64,000 bases of DNA, from positions 76,904 to 140,903 of the forward strand of contig VSDK01017513.1 in the NCBI GenBank assembly GCA_009767595.1. The letters run 5' to 3'. Source of the DNA: Symbiodinium kawagutii (lineage: Eukaryota; Sar; Dinophyceae; Suessiales; Symbiodiniaceae). This document shows, in pieces, positions 1 through 10,953 of this stretch. The number at the start of each line of letters is the position of its first letter. Within the stretch, counting starts at the first letter, position 1. The notes below the pieces were generated by a model. It did not search any database and was not told where the DNA came from. It saw only the letters and a program-made list of their open reading frames with translations. The position numbers and the translations under genes were made by a program.

Positions 1-63
1 CAGCAGGAACCCTAGACATGTTGCTATTCATGTTTGCAGGCATAGGGGTTTTTCTAGTGACAT

Positions 64-440
64 ATCTCAACCTTACCAAAAAAGGCCGAAGCGTGGAAGC
101 ACTACCAGCCTAAGATTGTCGTGCAAGCTGTCGCGGTCCAGAACTATGTCACTGGTGTAGAGATCGCCACAGGCCATGAAAATGGACCTGCCCAATTCAC
201 CAAACAAGATGTCAAAGTGCAAGAGTCACTTGACACATGCCCTGACTCTGCATTTTTTCATCTGAGGGAGATGCAGTCGAGGCTCAAGCAGCTGAACCAC
301 AGGAGCCACGAATGCCTGGGGCATCTGCAAACACTGTTCATAAGGACACACGAACGGCTTGAGAGAATGGTGTGGGCAAAAAATCAAGAGATGGACAATG
401 AATGTGGCCATCATGTTGAACGAAGCTGTTGTCACTATAC
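64..440 (+). CDS. possible exon of an unidentified protein
   Basis: One frame is open from about position 61 to the GAT microsatellite at 445, and its first 125 residues have normal protein composition (for example KAEAWKHYQPKIVVQ and FFHLREMQSRLKQLNHRS). The second half is rich in Leu, Arg, His and Gln and could be helical. There is no convincing ATG, and no family is recognised. The frame runs on into the trinucleotide repeat and becomes poly-Met, which is not protein, so any real exon must end before about 440. It could be the 3' part of a gene starting outside the window. Function unknown. Confidence 0.27.
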
Positions 441-444
441 AGTG

Positions 445-534
445 GTGATGATGCTGATGATGATGATGATGATGATGATGAGGATGATGAGGATGATGAT
501 GATGAGGATCATGAGGATGATGAGGATGAGGATG

Positions 535-586
<52 letters not shown>

Positions 587-645
587 GGAGGAGGAGGAGG
601 AGGGGTGATGTGGAGAAGAAGAAGAAGAAGAAGAAGAAGGAGGGG
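445..645. repeat. (GAT)n/(GAG)n and (GAA)n microsatellite
   Basis: Nearly uninterrupted GAT and GAG triplets run from 445 to about 605, followed by GAA triplets at about 615-643. Apparent open frames through it are runs of one residue (Met, Ser, Ile) and are not genes. The same triplet class, in the TCA orientation, marks the joints of the segmental duplication at 30.0, 47.05 and 56.2 kb. Confidence 0.9.
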
Positions 646-1585
646 AGATCACAAGGACCACGACCACATCCAACCCGTAGTGACACAAATGAGGATATTG
701 ATCATTATGATGGAAGTAAATGAGGGCAAAATCTATAAACATCTATAAACAACTAAATATCCACCTTCTGGGATCCTTGCACACTAGAATCATTCAACTA
801 AAGACTGAATAAAGGTGGCGATTTGGTTGAGTGCAAGGTAATGAATTTTCCATCTTCTGTAAAACAATCATAGCATAAATATTGCATCGATATACAGAAA
901 GGATATGTAGAGGTCTAAGCCATGCTCTCAGGCTTCCGGATTCCTCGGGTCAAAGGTACGTGGCACCTAGAAACAGTGCGCGTATGACATGAAGCTTGCA
1001 AGAACATATCTGGTACCGAAAATTCACTGCTAAACACCACGCGCCAACGCACGCTGAGCACATGGATCCAGAACCCCTTGCATGCGTGCAAGTCCAGGAC
1101 AATTTCATAGGTCGCCCCTCAAGCATCTCAAGGATGAGTAGAGGAACGAACATTCATCAGATCAGATCACGGACTCAATCCTTTTCGATGTCTAATTCTG
1201 GCAGAGCAGGGACTGTTACAAAGAGATTCTGACGAGGGGGGCCTGGATGCCTATCCCTGAGTTGAAATGATATCTAAAAGAATTGTTTTCCAACATCTGG
1301 TGAGGGCGGAAAAGATTGGCTCCCAAATACATTTGGCGTGTGTTCGAAATGTTTGTTCCCAGAAATGGCGTTAAAGACTCATTTAGGTGGGGGCCCGCTG
1401 CTTGGCGTGATTGTTTGCCGAGACCCTGCAAAATTGTGAGAAAAGCTATATATATATAGTCATCCCCAAAAAGATAGAAAAGTTTTTCCAGGGGTTCGAA
1501 CCCCTGGAAACGATAGGATGAACATCATACTAAGAAAAATGCGATATTTTCAGGGTTTTTGACCAAAAGGAACTCGCAGCCTGGA
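646..1585. other. intergenic stretch, no gene seen
   Basis: No frame with convincing coding character is seen. The stretch holds a short (TA)n at about 1447-1458 and the first copy of the AAAGATAGAAAAG motif at 1470-1482. Just after that copy, 'ccaggggttcgaacccctgg' at about 1488-1507 is a perfect 20-bp palindrome. Confidence 0.6.
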
Positions 1586-2180
1586 AAAATGCAGGTAATC
1601 CTGGAAACGATGGGTCGAAACAGGTAAAAATACAGCATAATAGGACATTTCTTGCATGCACAAAGCATCACGAAGAGGAAAGTTGCAGGTAAATCCTGGA
1701 AACGATAGGTCGAAACAGGTAAAATTACAGCATAATAGGACATTTCTTGCATGCGCAAAGCATCACACAGAGGAAAGTTGCAGGTAAATCCTGGAAACGA
1801 TAGGTCGAAACAGGTAAAATTACAGCATAATAGGACATTTCTTGCATGCGCAAAGCATCACACAGAGGAAAGTTGCAGGTAAATCCTGGAAACGATAGGT
1901 CGAAACAGGTAAAATTACAGCATAATAGGACATTTCTTGCATGCACAAAGCATCACGAAGAGGAAAGTTGCAGGTAAATCCTGGAAACGATAGGCAAAGC
2001 ATCACACAGAGGAAAGTTGCAGGTAAATCCTGGAAACGATAGGTCGAAACAGGTAAAATTACAGCATAATAGGACATTTCTTGCATGCGCAAAGCATCAC
2101 ACAGAGGAAAGTTGCAGGTAAATCCTGGAAACGATAGGTCGAAAGAGGTAAAATTGCAGCATAATAGGACATTTCTTGCC
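1586..2180. repeat. 95-bp tandem repeat, about 6.5 copies
   Basis: The landmark 'agttgcaggtaaatcctgg' recurs at 1681, 1776, 1871, 1966, 2015 and 2110. The spacing is exactly 95 bp except for one unit shortened to 49 bp at 1966-2015. A diverged first unit starts near 1586. Each unit contains 'ggaaacgataggtcgaaa' and 'cttgcatgcgcaaagc', a near-palindrome centred on GCATGC. Copies differ by only a few substitutions, so the array is young or recently homogenised. Open frames on the minus strand merely repeat the unit and are not treated as a gene. Confidence 0.92.
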
Positions 2181-2239
2181 AACCCCTGGAAACGGAAGGA
2201 CCAACAAGGAGCACATGATGTATCCTTTTGTTGCTTTTG

Positions 2240-2570
2240 ATTCAGAAAGGTCAGGGTACGGGAGAACAAATCAAGAAAAGCAAGGAACCTGCAACTGCAT
2301 AAGCTCTTTTCTATCTTTTGTATTCCCTTGCAATGTTCGGGTGTGCTTCACGCCATTCGATTTCCTGGTTGCATCCTTTCCCTGTAGAAAGTATATCAAC
2401 ATACATCCTTTTGTTGGTTTCAGCTTCAAACTGCTTGAGAAAGGCCAAGGTAGAAGGAGAACAAACCAAGAAAAGGAACCTGCAGCCTTGAGGAAAACAA
2501 GTGAACAAATGACAGCAATAGGTTTTCTATCTTTTGTATTTCCTTGTAATTTCCTTGTAAATCTCAAGCC
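2240..2570. repeat. two diverged copies of a motif-bearing repeat
   Basis: The segments 2255-2340 and 2450-2560 are related. Both contain 'gagaacaaa(t/c)caagaaaa', then 'ggaacctgca', and end in 'ttttctatcttttgtatt' followed by 'ccttg'. The motif copies are at 2306-2318 and 2523-2534. This shows the motif embedded in a longer duplicated sequence here. No coding signal is seen. Confidence 0.6.
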
Positions 2571-3378
2571 CAGTGAGAGAGCTATGGGGTAGAATCAACA
2601 TTGTACAGTACAGATATGTACATCGTAAGCAACAATGCAAACAATAGGGGATCATACCCAGTGATGATCAGGAAATACTTGCTAGATGAATGCTTTCTTC
2701 AACACCGGTAGATGCAATATATGATATTCCCCGGGTTCGCAAGGTCGGACTGCATCCAGAATTGGTGACAACGACCACCAGGCTGAATCCCCAAACATGT
2801 TCCAAAACACTGTTCACCCGGTTGGGCATGTAGAATGAATCTACCACTGCCAACTAACTCTGACTGAGCATCATAAAGTTTTCTATATTTTGTATACTCA
2901 TGCACATTTTTCAGGTTGTTGAATTTCCAAACCCTGCTGATAATTACTGCATGATCTGGTGGGCATCAATCTTTGATCTGGCCATCAACTTTTCTATGTT
3001 CAGTATCTCATTGTGATTTTCCGGACCCTGAAATGCTTGAATAGAGGAACACCATCCAAAAAGCATACCATGGCAGTTCTCTCGGTTCCCGGTCACACCG
3101 TGGTTACAGGGTTGTTTGCATGCTCTTCGTGCCGCCCGCCAAGCAATTTGCTTGATTCCAAGGCGAGAGCACCGAGTGCCGTTCAAAAAATTTGGTTGAT
3201 TTCATTGAGGCTTTAAGCAGGACTACAGTATATGCAGAAAGCTTCATCTTTCAACAGAGGGCACCAGGAAGCCGCCAGGACATTCACATATCTAGATGCT
3301 TAAATATCGTACCAGGATATCTACCTATACACACTTCTCACCTTTCTGGTACCTCTTCCTGTCAAGAGGGTTGGGCAC
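2571..3378. other. upstream region of the J-domain gene, no gene seen
   Basis: No convincing frame is seen. Degenerate copies of the motif lie at about 2879-2891 (ttttctatatttt) and 2988-3000 (acttttctatgtt). No TATA-like element or spliced-leader relic can be identified. Dinoflagellate promoters are poorly defined, so the transcription start cannot be placed. Confidence 0.5.
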
Positions 3379-6216
3379 ATGGCGAAAGTCTCCGCCTCTG
3401 AGAAGATTGACAACGTTTTGCAGCATGTAGCGAGGGGTTCTGACCACTACGCGCTGCTGCTAGGTTTTAGATTCAGCGCAGTGATGGCGTATCATCAAAG
3501 GATTCTTCTATGCTTTCCTCGTTGCACGGAGAAAAGGTTTTTACGACATGGATCTATATATCAGTTTTGTAGTGTGATAGCTGAAGAGGCAAGACCCATA
3601 TTGTTTTTTTCTATTTTTCTACTGCAACCAATTTATATGGTCAATGCTCTCTTGGAAAGGTTGGAAGCTGGCCCTGTTGACCAGCTCCCCCAAGATCCCG
3701 GAGAACAAGTTCGACGTCTTTTGGTGCTGACCAATGCAAGCAGCGATCAGATTCGTGGTCGCTACAAGTCGCTGGTTATGCAAATCCACCCTGATAAATG
3801 CTCGGATACATGGCTGCATTTCTGTCCTAGACCCACAGGCCTGCTGATGAGAAGTTCCTCAACCCCCTAGTAGTGCCAGTGACAGGTTGTTTGTACTAGT
3901 GTTTCAAAAACTAATGTTTTTGTTAAAGCTGTAATTTGCATGATGTAGTATATGATTATACAATCAGTATATCACTACTAAATGCCTAGTATATCATTAG
4001 CAAATGATTAATTATATAGTATATGATTAGTATCTGATTATATAGAGTGAAATTAGTATGGGATTGGTGCCCAGTTTATCATTTCCGGGATGAAACTACA
4101 CTGGGGCTACTGTCATTCAATCAACTACGAATATCCGTTATTTTCCTTGGCAAAGAAACAAAATATAGATTGGTATCTGAATGTTTTTCAAACTTTTCTA
4201 TGTTCTCCCAACCCCCCTATAAGTATTGCATGTGTTGAAAATTCAGCAACCCAAAACTCAGTGTAATCAAACTTGTGTATACTGTAGCATACGTGCACGC
4301 ACTCGCATAGACATTTGTGTTTGTGTTTGGCTTGGTTTTCCAGAACCCATGCAAGGATGAAAGAGCTACTATCGCGATGCAAGCTCTCAATCAAGTCTGG
4401 GGCATCCTGCAGGACCCGGGCAAACGAGCAAAGTACAACCAAGAAATCACAGAGGCAGCCGTCAATGCGGAAATGAAACAGCAAGCAAACCAAACTCGTG
4501 CGGGGCACGCTTCCATGAACAAACGACGTGGGGAAGAGGTAGCAGCCAATGCTGACAAGAAGAGGAGGAAGACCGAGACTGAAACGAAGGAGGGAAAATC
4601 AAAAGGGTCAAGTGCTTCGGGTGCACCTGCTCCACCTTCAAAGTCCGAGTCCAAGTTCCAGTTTTGCACGTTGCAGACACAGAGGAACGCAGTGCTTTGC
4701 AAATCCTGCTTAGACAAGTCATTTCATCGCAAATTTGAGAACCGGGACTATGCAGGTGCCATTCATGCTTTTGCAGTGGCCGAAGAATTCCAAAAGGAAG
4801 TGGAGGAAATGGTTACGAAACAGCTCTCGTTGAACAAGTTGGAACACTTGAAGCAGTTTTGCCGTGACCAAGTGATAGACATTCCAGACACTGGCAGGTT
4901 GAGCAAAGCTATGATGCATGACCACATCGAGGAGGCAACAGATGTCAAAAATGGTGGTCCAAAGTGTTTTTCAACTTTTCTATCTTTTGTATCTTGCATG
5001 GCATAATGAAAGCAGGGCAAGATCATCTGTGCACATTTGGATTTAATAGAGGACAACAAGGGGAATGTTGCATGTGCATGTATGTGTTTATATAACATGC
5101 AAAATTAAGTATACATGTATATACATACTCCAATGTTAACATCCTATGTGATTGCACGTAAGCAAAACTAAACGTTCACCTTTCTGAATACTGTTCTACT
5201 TTTCTATCTTTAGTATCTACACCAGCATTGTGCCTAATATTCATTGGAAACCTTCGCATTTGGTGCTCTCCCTACAGGCCTTTTACAAGAGCAAGTGTGG
5301 CAAACTCGAGGCAAAATTGCGGGCTGCATATCAACGAAGCACAGGGGTCACATCCACCCCTAGTGGCAGTGCATCGCTGAAGCACGGTGTTACGGTTGAC
5401 AAAATGACGAGCAAATTTATGGGCACCTATGACCTTGGAAAGGGTCAGGCCATCTGCAAGATCTTTTCCACGAAGCAGGATGCCGAATTCTGGTTCGACA
5501 CCATGCACTCCTTGCACCTCAAGGGTCGCTTGACTGGAAACTTGTCCATGCTAAGAAAGACCGAAGCAACTCGAAAAGCCACGGCAGCAGCAGTCGAGAA
5601 GATAATGAAGGAGAACATATCCCTGGACAGTGAGACCAACAAGAGATTTGCCCGGCAGGCGGAAGACGGCAAAGACTTCTCGCATACTTTCTTCAACAAG
5701 CCCAAGAACCAGTTGCAGCCATGTGCGATCCGGGTCTACAAGCCATCACTTGAGCAAATCACTCTCATTGCTCAGGGAGGGGCCTTGGTGCAGGGGTACA
5801 TTCTTGCTATGTGGCACCCAACTCTTGCATGGCGTACACTTGCTTGCATCCTTACTGGAAGTGACTTCACAGAGGCAGAGGTGGAAAACTATGTTAAGGC
5901 ATCTGATTTGGTCAAGGTGGGAGTGATATCATCGAGCTCTAATCCAGACCCATCTGATGTTACCTTCAACAAGATCCGTGGCCTTGCCAAATCATGTGGC
6001 AACTGCTCAACTCCATTCGTTCTGCACTTTGTGAAAGGCAAGTACAAGGTCACCCACAGGACTTTTCAATTGGACATCAAGACCAATGAGATCAAGGAGG
6101 TTTACATGGATGCTTTGACCCGTCGCGCAACTGGCGAGACTTTTTCTGTGCTGGGTGCTGGGTGTCCATCGAGTACTGAATCTATGGCTTCAAAAGCGAG
6201 GTCTGCAGCATCTTGA
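3379..6216 (+). CDS. J-domain (DnaJ-like) protein with SAP-like segment, four exons
   Basis: Predicted exons are 3379-3463, 3668-3804, 4344-4943 and 5278-6216. The ATG at 3379 opens MAKVSASEKIDNVL. Joining exons 1-3 restores a J domain: DHYALL, helix II with RGRYKSLVMQ, the HPDKC loop, then ALNQVWGILQDPGKRAKYN. The HPD tripeptide needed to stimulate Hsp70 is intact. Next come a basic stretch (NKRRGEE, DKKRRKTET) that could be a nuclear signal, a Cys pair (LCKSC), and a SAP-like helix pair (LNKLEHLKQFCRD then DTGRLSKAMMHDHIEEA), a fold that usually binds DNA. The last exon (about 312 residues) belongs to no family I recognise and ends at TGA 6214-6216. Intron 2 would use a GA donor (GATACA) and a CAG acceptor. 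Inference: a nuclear co-chaperone acting on chromatin. It is the first of four co-oriented genes. Confidence 0.72.
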
Positions 6217-6636
6217 CTTCAGAATTTCATTGTGTATACTTTATGCATAGTGTGTTGGGTGGCGATTTTGGAGGGATTCATATACAAGAACCATATGTTT
6301 ACACGATTTTATACATACAGCCAGCAAATGATAAGCAAGAGGGTTCCAATGTGAGGAAAGTACTTTGCCTGCATTTGCAGAATCATACTAAAGATAGAAA
6401 AGTCGGTCTGAGAAGACAAAGCTGCGCAACCTCCAGCATAAAATTGCGTAGACGTTGCATCTATCATGTGTGCACGCATTCCCAAATGCAGAATTCAAAT
6501 GTTGCACTCAACGGCAAACCAATGCATATCCAATGTGTATGAACAAGAAAAGCCTTCATTGACTATTCCCACCTGTCCAGAAACCACAACTAAGGTTCGA
6601 TCAGCTGTTGCGCAGAAACTCTCCCAGACACCAACT
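6217..6636. other. gap between the J-domain and OTU genes
   Basis: This 420-bp gap has no gene of its own. It carries one motif copy at 6390-6402 (gatactaaagatagaaaag context: 'catactaaagatag'). A CAG at about 6577 could be a 3' splice or trans-splice acceptor for the OTU gene, because the frame stays open from there to the ATG at 6637. Confidence 0.5.
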
Positions 6637-9600
6637 ATGACCAAGAAGCGGATCTACGCAATCCCTCCAGATGGTCGATGCTTCTGGTATTCATGGATTG
6701 CAAGCACCATTGGGGAAGAGTGGTTTTCAATAGAGCGAACCGAGCTGGGCTATTCAAAGCTTCGGGGACGCCAACAGACCGAAGAGCAGATGGGGGAAGC
6801 CTTGCTTCAGGAAGTGACGCGCAAATTGCTTTCTTGCAAACTCTCTTCTGCATTGGCTTTGCAGATCCAGGAAGCCCAGGACCAGAAGGGTGCCAAATAC
6901 ATTTGACATTTATGTAATACCAACAACTTCAAGGGACCAATGAAACGCAGGGTGATACAAAAGATAGAAAAGTAATTAGTGTCTGTAAAACTTCGAAGCA
7001 CCAAACACAGTTTTGGACAGTTTTTGACTGCAAGTAGTTTGCCCTAATTGTGTTGATGGATAAGGGGTTGTACCCACATCCCTGCCGAAACAAATTCAGG
7101 ATGCGAAGCAGGTCACTTTGGAGCTTGCGCATGTGATAGGTGTGTACTTTGGGTGCTCTTTTCGAATTACGGTGGACAAGGCGGTCATGAAGAGCCACAA
7201 GGGGCCCCTGGATGCTTTGTACGGTCAAAGGGGATCTTCTGTGTGTGGTTCCTAGGTGCAATTTCAGGACCAGATTTTGGAGAGTACTCCCAAAGAATCT
7301 GATTTGAACCTTCTTATATAATATCAGTTCTGACTGGTTTCTGCCTTGTTGGAGGGCCCCCGTAAACTTTTTTGCGAACTGAGTATATACATCAATATTT
7401 GGTTTGTATGTGTCTCTTTTGTCATTTCAACATTTTTGTATTCTCACAAGATCAAGCACGCACACACACACACACACACTTTCATACACAACGGTATATA
7501 GTGGATACCGGAAGTCCATGTCCATATGTGTATATACCATCATTGTGTCAATCTCCCTATGCATACCAAGAACATTTTCAAAAAGCTGGCTTGCCATTCG
7601 CTATGATTCCAGGTCACTTCCACTTCAAGTTTCTGGGCAAAACCTGCGGGCACTTTGACGTTTTACTTGATGACACCTTGGATTCGCCAGGCCTGACAGT
7701 CAAAAACACATCTTCCAACCCTGCTCTGCCGTTGCGGTTGTTTGTATATTGGGGCGTTATTTCTGTCAATGCACGCTCAACTGGATTCACAAAAGTATCT
7801 TAGGGTAGGATGGTCGAAATGTATCCTTGTTGTGGGGAGGATATCAAAGATAGAAAAGTGGAGCACAAGAGTTAACATGTTTCTTTTAATCTTTGCATTC
7901 AACTTTTCCAGGAAATTTGAACCTTCCGACATTGAGACATTATTTCTGTCAATGCCCACTCAAGTGGATTCACAAGAGTATCTTGAGGTAGGATGGTTGA
8001 AATGTATCCTTGGTGTGGGGAAGATATCAAAGATAGAAAAGTAGCACGCAAGCGACAAAATGTCTCTTTTATAAACATTTATCATTCATAAATGTATATG
8101 TTTATATATACACACATATATATATTATATATATATATATCATCTTTGCGATCTTCAACCCTTTCAGGAAGTTTGGACCTTCCGGACGGAGACAACATCC
8201 TGCATTGCATGGAGGACAATCAGTTTGCCAGCCTCTGTGGGAAGTTTTTGGAGGACATTGAGATTGCTGCGCCGCCACTCCGCTTTGCTGACATCAAAGC
8301 CTTTGCATACAAGAGCGATGTGGCTACCACACCCGCCCCAACAAGCCCTGCTGCTCAATCCAGAACGTTGGGAAATCCGTGGTGATGCCATCCCAAAGTC
8401 ACCGTGCTGATTCCTGGCTTTTTTCAATGGAAGCAACAAACCTCGCTTTTGAGCTTCGGAACAAGCAATCGTCAAGTTCATCGAGTGCATCGTGTGAGCC
8501 CGAACCATCTCCATCACCACCAAGAACGAGTGAGTTCGAACCATCTCCATCGCCCACAAGAACGGATGAGCCCAAAACATCTCCAACAACAACGAGAACG
8601 GATGAAGCTTCAACACAGAATTCTCAATACGCCCGGCAGGATTCAACTGCAACCACAAGCAGCGCTGGCAATGAACTTGGTCATGTGCCCAAGCAGTTGG
8701 AAACCACCGAAGAAAAACACAATCATGGGAATGGAGAGGAATCAACCGGAATTGGTCTACCACCAAGCTCTTCACCTACTACCCATGGCGCTGGAGAACA
8801 ACATTCAGAACAAGAACAACGACACCCACCTGAGAAAGACACACCTGTGATGAACTTTGACAGGCACATTGAGGTTGACAAGGTCAACAAGACGGTTCCA
8901 GATCTACATGCTTTGTCAGACATTGAGTCGCTGCTCTGCATTGCCGATCCATGGTGCAGAATGCTGGCATCTGGCGAGAAGACATGGGAACTCCGAAGTG
9001 TTCCAACATCAAAAAGAAGCTTTGTTAAGTAAAAGCATTTTTTGGGCACAAGGGAGTTTCAACCCCATATGGGCGCTAGGATTGGGATCGGGTTTGGACT
9101 GTTGAATTGCCTATCCTTTTCAGAAACCTCTGTGAGGTGTTTCTTGTTCATTTCCGTTTGATCTAAGGAGGACGTATTGGGCTGTGGCAAAAGAAGAGCA
9201 ACAAGATTATTGGTACTGCTGTTCTTGTCAACTGCTTGCCTTTCGACAAGTCCACAATCAAGAACACTTTCCAATTTCATCGAGTGCCAGAATCGCAGTT
9301 GCTCTGCTAATTAAAATGCAGAACCTATGATTTTTGTGTGTTGTATCAACCTCTCTCTCTCTAAGCAAAAATAAGCATCATAAACATATTCATTTATGTA
9401 TATTTGAATATGTGTTGACATGTTGCTTTAAGAAGCACTATTGATGAAATATGTTTTAGAAGGGATGTGAAAGACTAAAGAACAATATATACTTGAAGAC
9501 CACAGGTGTAATCTATCTACAATTCAGAACAGGGTCAGTAATTGTGGAACAAGTGTTATCCTTATTTGCAGGTGGATACAGAAGATAGAAAACTTTTCAA

Positions 9601-10672
9601 AGGCTTTACCATCTTTACCCAACTATACATTGTGCTCAGGGCCAACCCTAGGCTGGTTGCAGTCGCATTTGTGTCAAGCAAAGAAAAATCTAACAAGCTG
9701 GTTGCTCTGCGAGGTTTGCCCTGCCCTACCTGCAGAAGGATTTGCACGCATGGGTCATGGAGAGTGCCACCTACTTCGAAACACCTTTGCCATTTCAACC
9801 AACAGGAGGGGCCCAAATATTCATGCGAGTAGACGAGAAGTTCTGGAAAGACGTGATGCTCGAAGAGCCGAAAGCAGATGCCGACAATTCCGACGAGATC
9901 GACGAGCCCACTCTACTCATTACCCTGGGGGCTGATGAAACACAACGGATTCTCGATGGAGAGCAGCGCTTCTTGCTGCGTTCTCAGCGTGTGAGACAGT
10001 CGGGTAGGGTGCACTTGGCCGTGAAGGCCTTAGATTTCACCATTCTTGGAACTGTGGACTTTGGAGACCAGCTGGAGTTCAAGAACTACAAGGCTTTTCG
10101 ACGTTGGGAGGGTTTGGAAGTTTGCAACCCTGGGGATGTTGAACAGCAAAGCAGCATCACAAAACGCCTTCAATCTCAAAAACCTGTGTATGCCATTACC
10201 CTCCTGAACCCGGAACCTGCGGACATCGGCATGCGGTGGGTCGCAAGTGATTCTAGGCTGGCATTCAGTTGTACAGGTGCGGTTCTTTTCAAGATGAAAA
10301 CAATTTGGGACAATACGTGATCAATCTACGCATATAAGTGAGAATTTAATCAGATCTAGATAAGTGTGTTCACTCTTTATGATCAGTTGTTTAGATATCT
10401 ATGAAATTACCTCCTTCAACATCAATCAACTGAGAAGTGTAGAACAGACAATGTCTAACGTTTGTTGAAAGGACAAACTTTTCTATCTTTTGTATATGTA
10501 TGCCTGTATGCGTGCAATTATGCAGGCCACAAATGGAAATTTCAATGAACATGGTGAATACAATGCGTCGCAACTGCACACCTGGCCAAGGACAGGAACT
10601 TATCGCCAAAAGTTCGATGTGTTGACCCGAAAGACATCAAACCAGTTCCGCGGCAACTTGGATTTCAATTAG
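6637..10672 (+). CDS. OTU-type cysteine protease fused to ASCH domain(s)
   Basis: Predicted exons are 6637-6891, 7100-7247, 7613-7690, 8168 to about 8350 (a frame change follows), about 8379-9018, 9171-9283, 9736-10275 and 10526-10672 (TAG). Exon 1 has the OTU catalytic loop IPPDGRCFWYSW (Asp and nucleophile Cys). Exon 2 gives LELAHVIGVYFGCSFRI and exon 3 gives CGHFDVLL, the expected catalytic His region, so all OTU blocks are present in order. A Ser/Pro/Thr-rich linker with repeated PSPSP and RTDE follows. An ASCH domain spans three exons: ADPWCRMLASGEKTWELRS, RIGLWQKKSNKIIGTAVLV, then HAWVMESATYFETPLPF. A further 170 residues look like a second PUA/ASCH-type barrel. OTU enzymes cleave ubiquitin-like chains and ASCH domains bind RNA or modified nucleic acid; the joint role is inferred. 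The ATG is a guess, because the frame is open upstream to about 6578. Confidence 0.7.
7742..8195. repeat. tandem duplication inside an OTU-gene intron
   Basis: The sequence 'atttctgtcaatgc' to 'gatagaaaagt' occurs at about 7758-7860 and again at 7944-8043. The block '(t/c)caggaa(a/g)tttg(a/g)accttcc' occurs at 7909 and at 8164, where it is the real acceptor of the next exon. A unit of about 185-255 bp made of exon start, donor-like GTAGG and motif has therefore been copied in tandem. The duplicate includes a pseudo-exon with both splice signals (about 7912-7987). Confidence 0.75.
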
Positions 10673-10953
10673 ATGCACCAGTTTTCCGCATTCCATGCCT
10701 ACTGAAAGGAAACAACTAAAATTCAGCATCAGTGCAGAAAAATATATGATCATAAAAATTATCTATATATGTATATGGTGGGGAAATAACTTTTCTATCT
10801 TTTTCTAAGTTCTCCATGAAAGGCTGAGAAGAGTACCCGGGAAAAGTTGTGGTCGGACCTCTTGTGTATATATATATATACTATGTTCGCTACGATGCAA
10901 AAAATCGCTTTTGATTTGTGCATCCATTGGTCTAAACAACAGTAAGGATCCCA
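10673..10953. other. gap between the OTU-ASCH and methyltransferase genes
   Basis: This gap of about 280 bp contains one motif copy at 10790-10802 in the CTTTTCTATCTTT orientation and a short (TA)n at about 10868-10880. An AG at 10941-10942 or 10946 could be an acceptor, because the methyltransferase frame is open slightly upstream of its ATG. No gene is seen. Confidence 0.5.

Noticed and set aside
435-742. Long frames of poly-Met, poly-Ile or poly-Ser
   Set aside because: They are translations of the GAT/GAA microsatellite; composition and lack of any flank support exclude a gene.
1586-2180. CRISPR-like array
   Set aside because: Repeats are contiguous 95-bp units without unique spacers, in a eukaryotic context with no cas genes.
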